DNA of 64,000 bases from JAEUMG01 sp963805405. Its GTDB lineage: Bacteria; Pseudomonadota; Alphaproteobacteria; Rhizobiales; Aestuariivirgaceae. This document shows, in pieces, positions 17,886-24,888 of the stretch; the first letter of the stretch is position 1, and each line of letters opens with the position of its first letter. A program made the translations under genes and the position numbers. The stretch is taken from NCBI GenBank assembly GCA_963805405.1, contig CAWDUC010000004.1, forward strand, positions 1-64,000, in the 5' to 3' direction. The notes under the pieces were generated by a model that was not told the DNA's origin, made no database searches, and worked only from the letters and a program-made list of their open reading frames with translations.

Positions 17886-18083
17886 ATGAACAACGAACGT
17901 GACAAGCACCCATCCCAGACGGGTAACGTCGATCGCGACCAACAGAACCAAGGTGGGCAAAAGCCCGGCCAGTTCGACCGCGACCAGCAGCAGCAGGGTG
18001 GGCAGAAGCCCGGTCAGTTCGACCAGGATCGCCAGCCCCAGCAGGGTGGGACCGATCGCGAAAAGAACACGACAAATCGCTGA
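17886..18083 (+). CDS. Gln/Gly-rich repeat miniprotein, disordered
   Basis: A 65-residue hydrophilic protein with GAGG before the ATG and a strong terminator 20 bp after its stop, so it looks like a real single-gene unit. It contains two copies of a 15-residue unit (GGQKPGQFDRDQQQQ, GGQKPGQFDQDRQPQ) flanked by partial copies (NVDRDQQNQ, then GGTDREKN). No hydrophobic core, so probably intrinsically disordered. Similar Gln-rich small proteins occur in rhizobial genomes, often near stress genes. Function unknown. Confidence 0.7.
   Translation: MNNERDKHPSQTGNVDRDQQNQGGQKPGQFDRDQQQQGGQKPGQFDQDRQPQQGGTDREKNTTNR
17953..18042 (+). repeat. 45-bp in-frame tandem repeat, two copies
   Basis: Copies at 17953-17997 and 17998-18042 start ggtgggca(a/g)aagcccgg and encode the 15-residue Gln/Gly unit. 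Differences between copies are mostly synonymous or third-position, which suggests selection on the peptide after duplication. Confidence 0.75.
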
Positions 18084-18100
18084 TCGTACCATCACCTAAA

Positions 18101-18131
18101 AGAGGCCGCCCTTTCGGGTGGCCTTTTTTAT
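18101..18131 (+). terminator. Rho-independent terminator
   Basis: Stem ggccgccc / gggtggcc around a short ttc loop, followed directly by a run of six T. It ends the repeat miniprotein transcript. Confidence 0.88.
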
Positions 18132-18244
18132 TGGCTTAGAGGTGAAAAGCCGCCATTGCGCCATATTGCACATGGGCTGGCGTCACAAGTTGCGCTAGTC
18201 TCGTCACGGGGATCGGATCGGTCCATCCTTGGCGGGCTTCCTGC

Positions 18245-18535
18245 ATGGATTCGGAGCGGGATAACGCACGACGCACCCTAAGGCGTCGTACGTTGAAAAA
18301 TGGCAAGATCGTACTTCCTGGTTCGTGGGGGATCTACGATTGCATCATCAAGGATGTGAGCGACAGCGGCGCGCGCCTTCGACTCGCCGGCGAGAGCGTG
18401 ATTTTGCCCACGCAGTTTGAGCTTATCTTCGTCACGGAGGGGCTAACCTATCCTGTTCACCTACGGTGGAGGCGCGACCGGGAAGCCGGGGTAGAGTTTT
18501 CGGGGCCGTCGCGAAAGACTACGCAGCGGCGATAA
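18245..18535 (+). CDS. Single-domain PilZ protein (putative c-di-GMP receptor)
   Basis: The 96-residue protein is one PilZ domain. The RRRTLKNGKIVL segment supplies the Arg-rich switch and DVSDSGARLRL the D/N-x-S-x-x-G motif, both needed to bind cyclic di-GMP. VHLRWRRDREAGVEF is the final strand. Such stand-alone PilZ proteins pass a c-di-GMP signal to motility, adhesion or polysaccharide systems; the partner here is unknown. The 3' end overlaps the convergent hypothetical gene by 17 bp. Confidence 0.8.
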   Translation: MDSERDNARRTLRRRTLKNGKIVLPGSWGIYDCIIKDVSDSGARLRLAGESVILPTQFELIFVTEGLTYPVHLRWRRDREAGVEFSGPSRKTTQRR

Positions 18536-18950
18536 GGTCCACTTCGCCGATGACAGCAGGCGCAAGCTTGGGACCATGATTTTCCGAAGTCCCCGCAGGT
18601 TCAATACGTGAAACTGTCTCGGCTAATTGGCCAGGCTTAAGCGAGATGTCGTGAGGCGACATTTCGTCAGGCGAGACGATCTGGTTTTTTCGGAGGAGTT
18701 CAAGCGCGTAGAGGCTGCGGTCGAACTTCCCTACCGTGCGCTGATTGGCCTGACACCATTCGTTGAAACGATCGGGTCGTACCTCGACGCGCTCATAAGG
18801 CCAGCCGTAGGACTCGGCAAGCTTAAGATTCTTGTCGAACAGCTCGACCCATTTTCCGTAGTTCGGAACACCATTGTCCACGGACTGCCATTGCGGCCAA
18901 TCCGCTTCCAGAATCCAGGGAAGGGCGAGTTTGGGAGGTATTCGTTTCAC
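18519..18950 (-). CDS. Conserved hypothetical protein
   Basis: About 143 residues from a GTG start with GAGCGG upstream; a TTG 66 bases earlier would add residues of poor quality. Sequence highlights are the Trp-rich start (LPWILEADWPQWQSVD), YGKWVELFDKNLKLAESYGW and FDRSLYALELLRKNQIVSP, suggesting a helical cytosolic protein. No motif or family is recognised. It is convergent with the PilZ gene and downstream of a LysR gene on the same strand. Confidence 0.5.
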   Translation of the reverse strand: MKRIPPKLALPWILEADWPQWQSVDNGVPNYGKWVELFDKNLKLAESYGWPYERVEVRPDRFNEWCQANQRTVGKFDRSLYALELLRKNQIVSPDEMSPHDISLKPGQLAETVSRIEPAGTSENHGPKLAPAVIGEVDLIAAA

Positions 18951-19034
18951 GTGCCGCTCGTGATGGTTGCCTCTCGCGCATAGTCGCCAATGTTGGCTTG
19001 ATTCGCCCTGCGCCAATGTGACTCAGGCGCGCGC

Positions 19035-19955
19035 CTAGACGGAAATGCCGGCACCGCTGAAGGAGAGGCTGAGAAATTCGTGCAGCGTGCGGGTGGCGGG
19101 AGACTGGGCCTTGGCGCGATTCCACGCCAGGCCAACATCCATGGTCGGAATATCGGCCGTCACGTTACGCAGTTCGATGCGCTGACCTTCGAGCGACCAA
19201 GGGCGGTAGACCATGTCCGACAAGATCGTGACGCCCATTCCGTCGGCCACCATGGAACGAACGGCTTCGACTGAGGACGTTCGGAAAATGACCGTGGGTT
19301 TCAGGCCCGCGGGGCGCCAGTAGCGCGCCGCAGTCTGTCCCGCCTCGTCGACCGTGAGCATCACGTAAGGAAGCTTGGCGACGTCCTCCAGCGTGATGGT
19401 TTCGGTCGTCAGTAGGGCATGCTCGACGGGGAGCCAGAGGCGGCGGCGCGAACGAACCAGGATCTCATGGGCTAGTCGCTTACGGTCCTGAAGATTGGAG
19501 ACGAGCATGACCGCCAGGTCGATCGTGCCGTCGAGCAGGCCGGTCTCGATTTCGGCGCGCGGCAGTTCGAGGATCTCGGCATGGATGCGCGGGTGGCCGC
19601 GGGTGAAGCGCGTGAAGTGCCGCGGCAGAAAATAGCCCGCGACCGTATACGACACGGCAATCCGCACGCTGCCGGTGAGAGCCGTGTCCTCGGTGAGCGG
19701 GGCGCTCTCCGCTGCGTTGACCGCCGCCATGATGCTGCGGGCATGGTGCAGGAAGCGGCCCCCTTCCGCCGTCAACGACACGCCTGACGGCTGGCGGCGA
19801 AAGAGAGAGACGCCGAGATTGTCCTCAAGCTGCTTGATCGCCGCGGTTATCGCAGACTGTGAGACGTTCAAGGCAATGCCGGCCTGGGAGATTTGCCCAG
19901 AGTTCGCAGTTGCGATGAAATACCGAACCTGTCGAAGGGAAAATCCCATTATCAA
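19035..19955 (-). CDS. LysR-family transcriptional regulator, likely controls the lactam operon
   Basis: The 306-residue protein opens with the LysR winged helix (FSLRQVRYFIATANSGQIS, then ALNVSQSAITAAIKQLEDNL and LFRRQPSGVSLTAEG) and continues with a substrate-binding domain (GSVRIAVSYTVAGYFLPRHF; VADGMGVTILSDMVYRPW). It is divergent from pxpA with a 112-bp spacer, the classic arrangement for a LysR activator and its target operon. The inducer is probably the imported cyclic amide or a product of its breakdown; that is inference. Confidence 0.85.
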   Translation of the reverse strand: MIMGFSLRQVRYFIATANSGQISQAGIALNVSQSAITAAIKQLEDNLGVSLFRRQPSGVSLTAEGGRFLHHARSIMAAVNAAESAPLTEDTALTGSVRIAVSYTVAGYFLPRHFTRFTRGHPRIHAEILELPRAEIETGLLDGTIDLAVMLVSNLQDRKRLAHEILVRSRRRLWLPVEHALLTTETITLEDVAKLPYVMLTVDEAGQTAARYWRPAGLKPTVIFRTSSVEAVRSMVADGMGVTILSDMVYRPWSLEGQRIELRNVTADIPTMDVGLAWNRAKAQSPATRTLHEFLSLSFSGAGISV

Positions 19956-20067
19956 TTTTCCAGATATTGCGGTGCAAGTTTTGTGATTTTACAATACAGC
20001 CGGCCTGACGCAAGATTTGGCCTTGTGCAGAGCGGCCAAAGAGCCGCAGGCACGGGGAGGTGGGCTC
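19956..20067. promoter_or_regulatory. Divergent LysR-pxpA promoter region
   Basis: An A/T-rich spacer containing gttttgtgattttacaa, a plausible place for LysR contacts and a promoter, and GGGGAGG at about 20055-20060 that sets the GTG start of pxpA. No perfect T-N11-A operator can be singled out. Confidence 0.45.
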
Positions 20068-20796
20068 GTGACGGTCATCAATTGTGACATGGGGGAGGCT
20101 TTCGGCCTCTACAAAATGGGCGACGATGAAGGCCTCATGCCTCTTATCGGGGTGGCCAACGTCGCCTGCGGATTTCACGCTTCGGACTTCAATCACATGC
20201 GGAGCACTGTCCGCCTTGCGAAGAAACATGGTGTCAAGGTTGGCGCCCATCCTTCGCTCCCGGATCTCCAGGGCTTCGGTCGCCGTGAAATGAAAATCGG
20301 CCGCGAAGAGCTGGCCAACTGCATTATCTACCAGGTGGGCGCGCTCAAGGGTTTTCTCGATGCCGAGGGCATGGTGCTCAACCACATCAAGCCACATGGC
20401 GCGCTTTATGGCATGGCGGCGCGCATGGAGGACGTCGCACATGCCGTCTGCGACGCCAATGACGTCTATCGCGTGCCCCTCATGGGCATGATCAATACCA
20501 ACCACGAAAGGATCTACCGCGAGCGAGGTCACGAATTCATCGCCGAATTCTATGCCGACCTTGATTATCGCGACGATGGCAGCCTGATCATCACGCGCGA
20601 GCACGAGGCAAAGGACGCCGTCGATGCGGCCGCTAAATGCGTGCGGGCCATTCGCGAGGGCAAAGTGAAAAGCGTTGGCGGAAGGGATGTCGCAGTGCGC
20701 GCCGATGCGATCTGCGTTCATTCCGACACGCCCAATGCCGTCGCCATCGCGCAAGCGGTAAAGGACGCCGTGACACCCTATCTCGACGCCGCCTGA
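20068..20796 (+). CDS. pxpA: 5-oxoprolinase subunit PxpA (LamB/YcsF family)
   Basis: About 242 residues from a GTG with GGGGAGG eight bases upstream, close to the 244 residues of the E. coli protein; an earlier ATG-like start would add a non-conserved leader. Family segments are INCDMGEAFGLYKMGDDEGL, NVACGFHASDFNHM, GVKVGAHPSLPDLQGFGRR, NHIKPHGALYG and the final AICVHSDTPNAV. With PxpB and PxpC it makes the ATP-dependent enzyme that opens 5-oxoproline (pyroglutamate) to glutamate. It is the first gene of a 13-gene operon that also has biotin carboxylase parts, HyuAB and an importer. Because pxpB here is divergent, the substrate may be another lactam. Confidence 0.88.
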   Translation: MTVINCDMGEAFGLYKMGDDEGLMPLIGVANVACGFHASDFNHMRSTVRLAKKHGVKVGAHPSLPDLQGFGRREMKIGREELANCIIYQVGALKGFLDAEGMVLNHIKPHGALYGMAARMEDVAHAVCDANDVYRVPLMGMINTNHERIYRERGHEFIAEFYADLDYRDDGSLIITREHEAKDAVDAAAKCVRAIREGKVKSVGGRDVAVRADAICVHSDTPNAVAIAQAVKDAVTPYLDAA

Positions 20797-20814
20797 CTTT
20801 CAGCGAGGACACAG

Positions 20815-21051
20815 ATGGCCAAGCAACTGCTCTCACCGCTTCCCGGCACGTTCTATCGGCGCCCGTCGCCGGACAAACCTTCTTACAAATCCGAAGGAGA
20901 TGCCGTCGCTGTCGGCGATGTCATCGGACTCATCGAGGTTATGAAGTCCTTCACGGAGGTCAAGTCAGAGTTCGCGGGCAAGATCACCAAATTCATCGTC
21001 GACAATGAAGAGCCAGTCATGGCTGGCCAGCCGCTCGTCGAGATTGGCTGA
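20815..21051 (+). CDS. Biotin carboxyl carrier protein, minimal form
   Basis: The 78-residue protein is essentially one biotinyl domain: LLSPLPGTFYRRPSP, GDAVAVGDVIGLIEVMKSF with the modified Lys in EVMKSF (about residue 44), and PVMAGQPLVEIG. It lacks the Pro/Ala-rich N-terminal extension of housekeeping AccB, so it is probably a dedicated carrier for the pathway enzyme encoded by its neighbours. It lies 18 bp after pxpA and is followed three bases later by the biotin carboxylase start. Confidence 0.88.
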   Translation: MAKQLLSPLPGTFYRRPSPDKPSYKSEGDAVAVGDVIGLIEVMKSFTEVKSEFAGKITKFIVDNEEPVMAGQPLVEIG

Positions 21052-21054
21052 GCC

Positions 21055-22422
21055 ATGCCGATAAGCAAGCTCCTGATCGCCAATCGCGGCGAAATAGCGG
21101 TGCGCATCATTCGCGCGGCGCGGGAGCTTGGTATCAAGACCGTCCAGGTCCACAGCACCGCAGATACGGAGTCGCTTGCCGTGAAGATGGCTGACGAAGC
21201 CGTCGAGATTGGGCCGCCTCATGCGGCGAAATCCTATCTCAATGTCGAGGCTATACTTGCGGCTGCGCGGAAGACCGGCGCAGATGCGGTCCATCCTGGC
21301 TATGGATTTCTCGCCGAGAATGCAGGTTTCGCCGATGCAGTCACGGCTGCCGGGCTGATTTTCGTCGGACCGTCGGGCGATGCAATCCGGATCATGGGTG
21401 ACAAGGTCGCCGCGCGCGCCGCAGCCGAAGCAGCCGGCGTGCCAGTGGTGCCCGGTTCCGATGGCAGGGTGGATGATCCAGAACGCGCCCGCATCGTTGC
21501 GCGTGCCATCGGCTTTCCAGTGATGATCAAGGCCGCGGCCGGAGGCGGGGGTCGCGGCATTCGCATTGCCCATGACAAGGATGAGTTCGACACTCTCATG
21601 CCGCAGGCAAGCGCTGAGGCGAAGGCGGCCTTCGGCGATGGCGGTCTATATATCGAGAAAGTGATCGAAAGAGCCCGGCATATCGAAGTTCAGATTCTTG
21701 GCGACGGCAACCGGGCAATACACTGTTTTGAACGCGAGTGTTCGCTGCAGCGCCGGCGCCAGAAGGTATGGGAGGAGGCGCCGTCGGTAGTGTTGCCGCA
21801 AGAGGTGCGCGAGAAACTCTGCGCCTCGGCGGTCGCATTGGCCGAATCCGTGAAGTATCGCGGGGCGGGAACGCTCGAATATCTCTACGATGACGAGACG
21901 CACAGATTCTACTTCATCGAGATGAATACCCGCATCCAGGTCGAGCATCCTGTCACTGAGATGGTCACCGGGATCGATCTGGTGCGCGCAATGATCCGCG
22001 TCGCGGCTGGTGAGCCATTGCGAATAACGCAGGACAGCGTGAAGCTAACCGGGCATGCGATCGAGGTGCGTATCAACGCCGAGGATCCGGCGAAAAACTT
22101 CATGCCGGCGCCCGGCACGATTGCCACACTGCGTGTTCCCGGCGGCCCGGGGACGCGCTTCGACACGCTGCTCTATCAAGGATACCAGGTCCCGCCCTTC
22201 TACGATTCTCTCCTTGGAAAACTGATCGTATGGGATGAATCGCGCGGCGCGGCGCTTGACCGCCTGGCGCGCGCTCTCGATGAGTTGGAGATCGGCGGGA
22301 TCAAGACGACCAAGCCGCTGCACAAGGTACTCGCCGCCGACGCCTCGGTGCGGGCGGCCAAGTTCCATACGCGCTGGCTTGAACCTTGGCTTGAACTGAA
22401 CGCAGCGAAGATGACGGCTTGA
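21055..22422 (+). CDS. accC: Biotin carboxylase (AccC-type), dedicated subunit
   Basis: The 455-residue protein has the full AccC layout: LLIANRGEIAVRIIRAAREL at the start, HPGYGFLAENAGFA, the ATP-grasp glycine loop AAAGGGGRGIR at about 160, ERDCS-like ERECSLQRR, and the active-site EMNTRIQVEHPVTEM at about 287-301. It carboxylates biotin on the preceding carrier with ATP and bicarbonate. In a lactam operon it probably feeds the PxpB-PxpC pair, which share ancestry with the carboxyltransferase-like halves of urea amidolyase. Whether the overall reaction carboxylates the substrate before ring opening is unproven. It is not likely to be the only AccC of the cell. Confidence 0.88.
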   Translation: MPISKLLIANRGEIAVRIIRAARELGIKTVQVHSTADTESLAVKMADEAVEIGPPHAAKSYLNVEAILAAARKTGADAVHPGYGFLAENAGFADAVTAAGLIFVGPSGDAIRIMGDKVAARAAAEAAGVPVVPGSDGRVDDPERARIVARAIGFPVMIKAAAGGGGRGIRIAHDKDEFDTLMPQASAEAKAAFGDGGLYIEKVIERARHIEVQILGDGNRAIHCFERECSLQRRRQKVWEEAPSVVLPQEVREKLCASAVALAESVKYRGAGTLEYLYDDETHRFYFIEMNTRIQVEHPVTEMVTGIDLVRAMIRVAAGEPLRITQDSVKLTGHAIEVRINAEDPAKNFMPAPGTIATLRVPGGPGTRFDTLLYQGYQVPPFYDSLLGKLIVWDESRGAALDRLARALDELEIGGIKTTKPLHKVLAADASVRAAKFHTRWLEPWLELNAAKMTA

Positions 22423-22438
22423 GGGAGATCGGCGGTCC

Positions 22439-23314
22439 ATGAAGACAAGATATTCATACGGGGGCGATGAACACATCTTCGTCGAGTGCGACGAGGAAAT
22501 GTCGCTCGAAGCCTTCTTCAAATCCTTGTCGACAACCACCGCCGTGCGAAAGGCAAAGATCAAGGGTGTCACCGAAGTGTGCCCTGCGAACGCCTCGTTC
22601 CAGGTCAAGTTCGATCCCGACAAGATCAAGCCTGCCGATATGCTCAAGGAGCTCAAGGCGCTTGAAAAGGCGGCGAGCAAGGGCAAGTCGATCATCAAAA
22701 CGCGGATCATCGAGATCCCGGTGCTCTATAATGATCCCTGGACGCATGAAACTCTCATGCGGTTCCGCGAGCGCCATCAAGATCCAGGTTCGACCGACAT
22801 CGAATACACCGCTCGCATCAACAATCTCGATGGAGTCGATGGGTTCATCAAGGCGCATTCAGGTGCGCCCTGGTTTGTTTCCATGGTGGGCTTCGTCGCC
22901 GGCCTCCCGTTTCTCTATCAGATGGTCGACCGGAAGCGACAAATCCAGTCTCCCAAGTATCTACGTCCGCGGACCGATACGCCGAAACTGACGGTCGGCC
23001 ACGGCGGGTGCTTCGGGTGCATCTATTCCGTGCGGGGCGCCGGCGGATACCAGATGTTCGGCATCACGCCTATGCCCATCTATGATCCCAACCAGAAGAT
23101 CAAGTATCTGAGGGATTTCATGTGCCTGTTCAGACCGGGCGACATCGTGAAATGGAAGCCGATCGACCGCGAGGAGTATGATCATACGGTCGCTGCCGTA
23201 GACAAGGGCAGGTTCACCCCGCGGTTGGCCGACGTCACTTTCTCGCTCGATGAGTTCAAGAAGGACATGGATGGCTACAATGCGAAGCTGATGGGGGCGC
23301 TCGATGGCCGTTAA
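22439..23314 (+). CDS. pxpB: PxpB/KipI-family protein (5-oxoprolinase or allophanate hydrolase subunit 1), divergent
   Basis: The 291-residue protein carries the CT_C_D domain of PxpB/KipI. Known landmarks are SGAPWFVSMVGFVAGLPFLY for the usual GFxPGFPYL region, SPKYLRPRTDTPKLTVGHGG for the ATPR-x(n)-VPAGSVG region, and VRGAGGYQMFGITPMPI for SPGGWxLIGRTP. The stretch after the Gly pair reads GGCFGCIY with two cysteines, where most relatives have GGxQTGIY. It is about 70 residues longer than the E. coli protein. The start overlaps nothing; the stop overlaps pxpC by 11 bases, so the two are coupled. Probably binds ATP/substrate together with PxpC. Confidence 0.8.
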   Translation: MKTRYSYGGDEHIFVECDEEMSLEAFFKSLSTTTAVRKAKIKGVTEVCPANASFQVKFDPDKIKPADMLKELKALEKAASKGKSIIKTRIIEIPVLYNDPWTHETLMRFRERHQDPGSTDIEYTARINNLDGVDGFIKAHSGAPWFVSMVGFVAGLPFLYQMVDRKRQIQSPKYLRPRTDTPKLTVGHGGCFGCIYSVRGAGGYQMFGITPMPIYDPNQKIKYLRDFMCLFRPGDIVKWKPIDREEYDHTVAAVDKGRFTPRLADVTFSLDEFKKDMDGYNAKLMGALDGR

Positions 23315-24271
23315 AGTCATTAAGCCCGGCCTCTCAACCACCGTGCAGGACCTTGGCAGGCCCGGCTATTATCACATCGGCATTCCGCTTTCGGGCGGCA
23401 TGGATCGTCTGGCACTCAAGGCCGCGAACTTGCTTGTCGGCAACAAAGAGGGGGCTGCTGTTCTCGAAGCCGTGTTCATGGGACCGGAGCTGCGGTTTAC
23501 CGATGAGGCGACCGTCGCCGTGACCGGAGCCGAACTGCCGCCAAGAGTTGATGGCGAATTGCGCTCAACTTGGACCTCATTCAGGGTCAAGAAGGGTCAG
23601 ACGCTCTCGTTCGATTATCTCAAGAAGGGTGCTCGCGCCTATATCGCAATCTCCGGGGGCATCGATGTTCCGGTCGTGCTGGGCTCTCGCTCGACCTATA
23701 CGCTGGGCGCGCTCGGCGGTTTCAAGGGCCGAAAGCTCGAGCTGGCGACAAGTTGCCGGTCGGCAAGGGCCGCGCTGCCAAGGAAGGACGGATAATTCCT
23801 GACAAACTGCGACGCTCGCCTGGCATGCCGGCGGAGCTACGCATGCTTCCCGGACTCTACTGGCACCGCATCACCGAAGCGGCAGGCCGACAATTCTTCG
23901 AAGATACATGGAAGGTCGCGCCTGAGGCGGACCGCATCGGATACCGGTTCAAAGGCGGAAAAGCGCTGGAATTTGTTCCACGCGAGCAGCCATTCGGCGC
24001 TGGCTCTGATCCATCGAACATTGTCGATGCGTGCTATCCTTATGGTTCCATCCAGGTCCCGGGCGGCACAGAGCCGATCGTTCTGCACCGCGATGCAGTA
24101 TCTGGTGGCGGCTACTTCATGGTGGGTACCGTGATTTCCGCCGATATGGATCTGATCGGGCAATTACAACCGCATACACCAGCGCGCTTCGTGGAAGTGA
24201 CCATGGCGCAGGCGCTCAAGGCGCGGAAAGATCGCGCCGGAATTCTCAACAAGATCCGCGAAACATTGTGA
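23304..24271 (+). CDS. pxpC: PxpC/KipA-family biotin-dependent carboxyltransferase-like subunit, one frame break
   Basis: The N-terminal half (VIKPGLSTTVQDLGRPGYYH, IPLSGGMDRLALKAANLLVG, FDYLKKGARAYIAISGGIDV, LGSRSTYTLGALGGF) and the C-terminal half (GLYWHRITEAAGRQFFED, GYRFKGGKALEF, YPYGSIQVPGGTEPIVLHRD, GGGYFMVGTVISADMDLIGQ) are both typical PxpC but in different frames. The break is near 23748: one added G in ctggcgac gives LGDKLPVGKGR and a continuous protein of about 322 residues, close to the usual 310. Two surplus bases would repair it equally well. PxpC pairs with PxpB for ATP-dependent lactam opening. Probably functional with a sequence error. Confidence 0.78.
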
Positions 24272-24284
24272 AGGGAATATTCGC

Positions 24285-24848
24285 ATGAACGGCAATCTGA
24301 TCTCGACCGTGTGGCCACAGTCCCAAACGCAGATGGCTTCAAAGGCATTGCTGGTGCTGCTCGGCGTGGCTCTGCTTACGCTTTCAGCGAAGGTGCAGGT
24401 GCCGTTCTGGCCAGTGCCGATGACCCTGCAAACGCTTGTCGTCCTCCTTATTGGCGCGACATCCGGGGCGCGACTGGCCGGCGCAACGCTTGGAAGCTAT
24501 CTGGCTATTGGCGCAATCGGCGTGCCGGTGTTCGCAAGCGGTGCCGGAATTGCCTATATGTTTGGGCCGACCGGAGGCTACCTCCTTGGCTTCTTCGCAG
24601 CCGCCGTCCTGCTTGGCTATCTTGCCGATCGCGGCATGGGTCGTAGTTTGCTATCGGCGCTGCTCCTCTTCGCAATCGGCGAAGTGGTTATTTTTGTAGT
24701 CGGTACCGCTTGGCTCGCCACATTGATCGGTGCAGAACGCGCTGTCGCGGCAGGCCTCACGCCTTTCATCCCTGCTGAAATTCTAAAAGTGGCACTCGCG
24801 TCGGCAATTCTCTTCGGCGCCTGGAAGAAATCCCAAGATCAAGCGTGA
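24285..24848 (+). CDS. bioY: Biotin transporter BioY
   Basis: The 187-residue membrane protein shows the BioY pattern: KALLVLLGVALLTLSAKVQV, PFWPVPMTLQTLVVLLIGA, LGSYLAIGAIGVPVF, GPTGGYLLGFFAAAV and FIPAEILKVALASAI, about six membrane segments. BioY is the S-component that binds and imports biotin, alone or with an ECF module; no ECF ATPase is present here. Its place right after the biotin-dependent subunits (14 bp from pxpC) suggests that cofactor supply is co-regulated with the enzyme that needs it. Confidence 0.9.
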   Translation: MNGNLISTVWPQSQTQMASKALLVLLGVALLTLSAKVQVPFWPVPMTLQTLVVLLIGATSGARLAGATLGSYLAIGAIGVPVFASGAGIAYMFGPTGGYLLGFFAAAVLLGYLADRGMGRSLLSALLLFAIGEVVIFVVGTAWLATLIGAERAVAAGLTPFIPAEILKVALASAILFGAWKKSQDQA

Positions 24849-24888
24849 TCTGGCGAGCGTGCGTCGGGTGGCAGCAGGGAGAAGCGCC

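Noticed and set aside
23304..24271. Two separate genes instead of one pxpC
   Set aside because: The two halves match consecutive parts of one PxpC protein and a one-base change near 23748 joins them.
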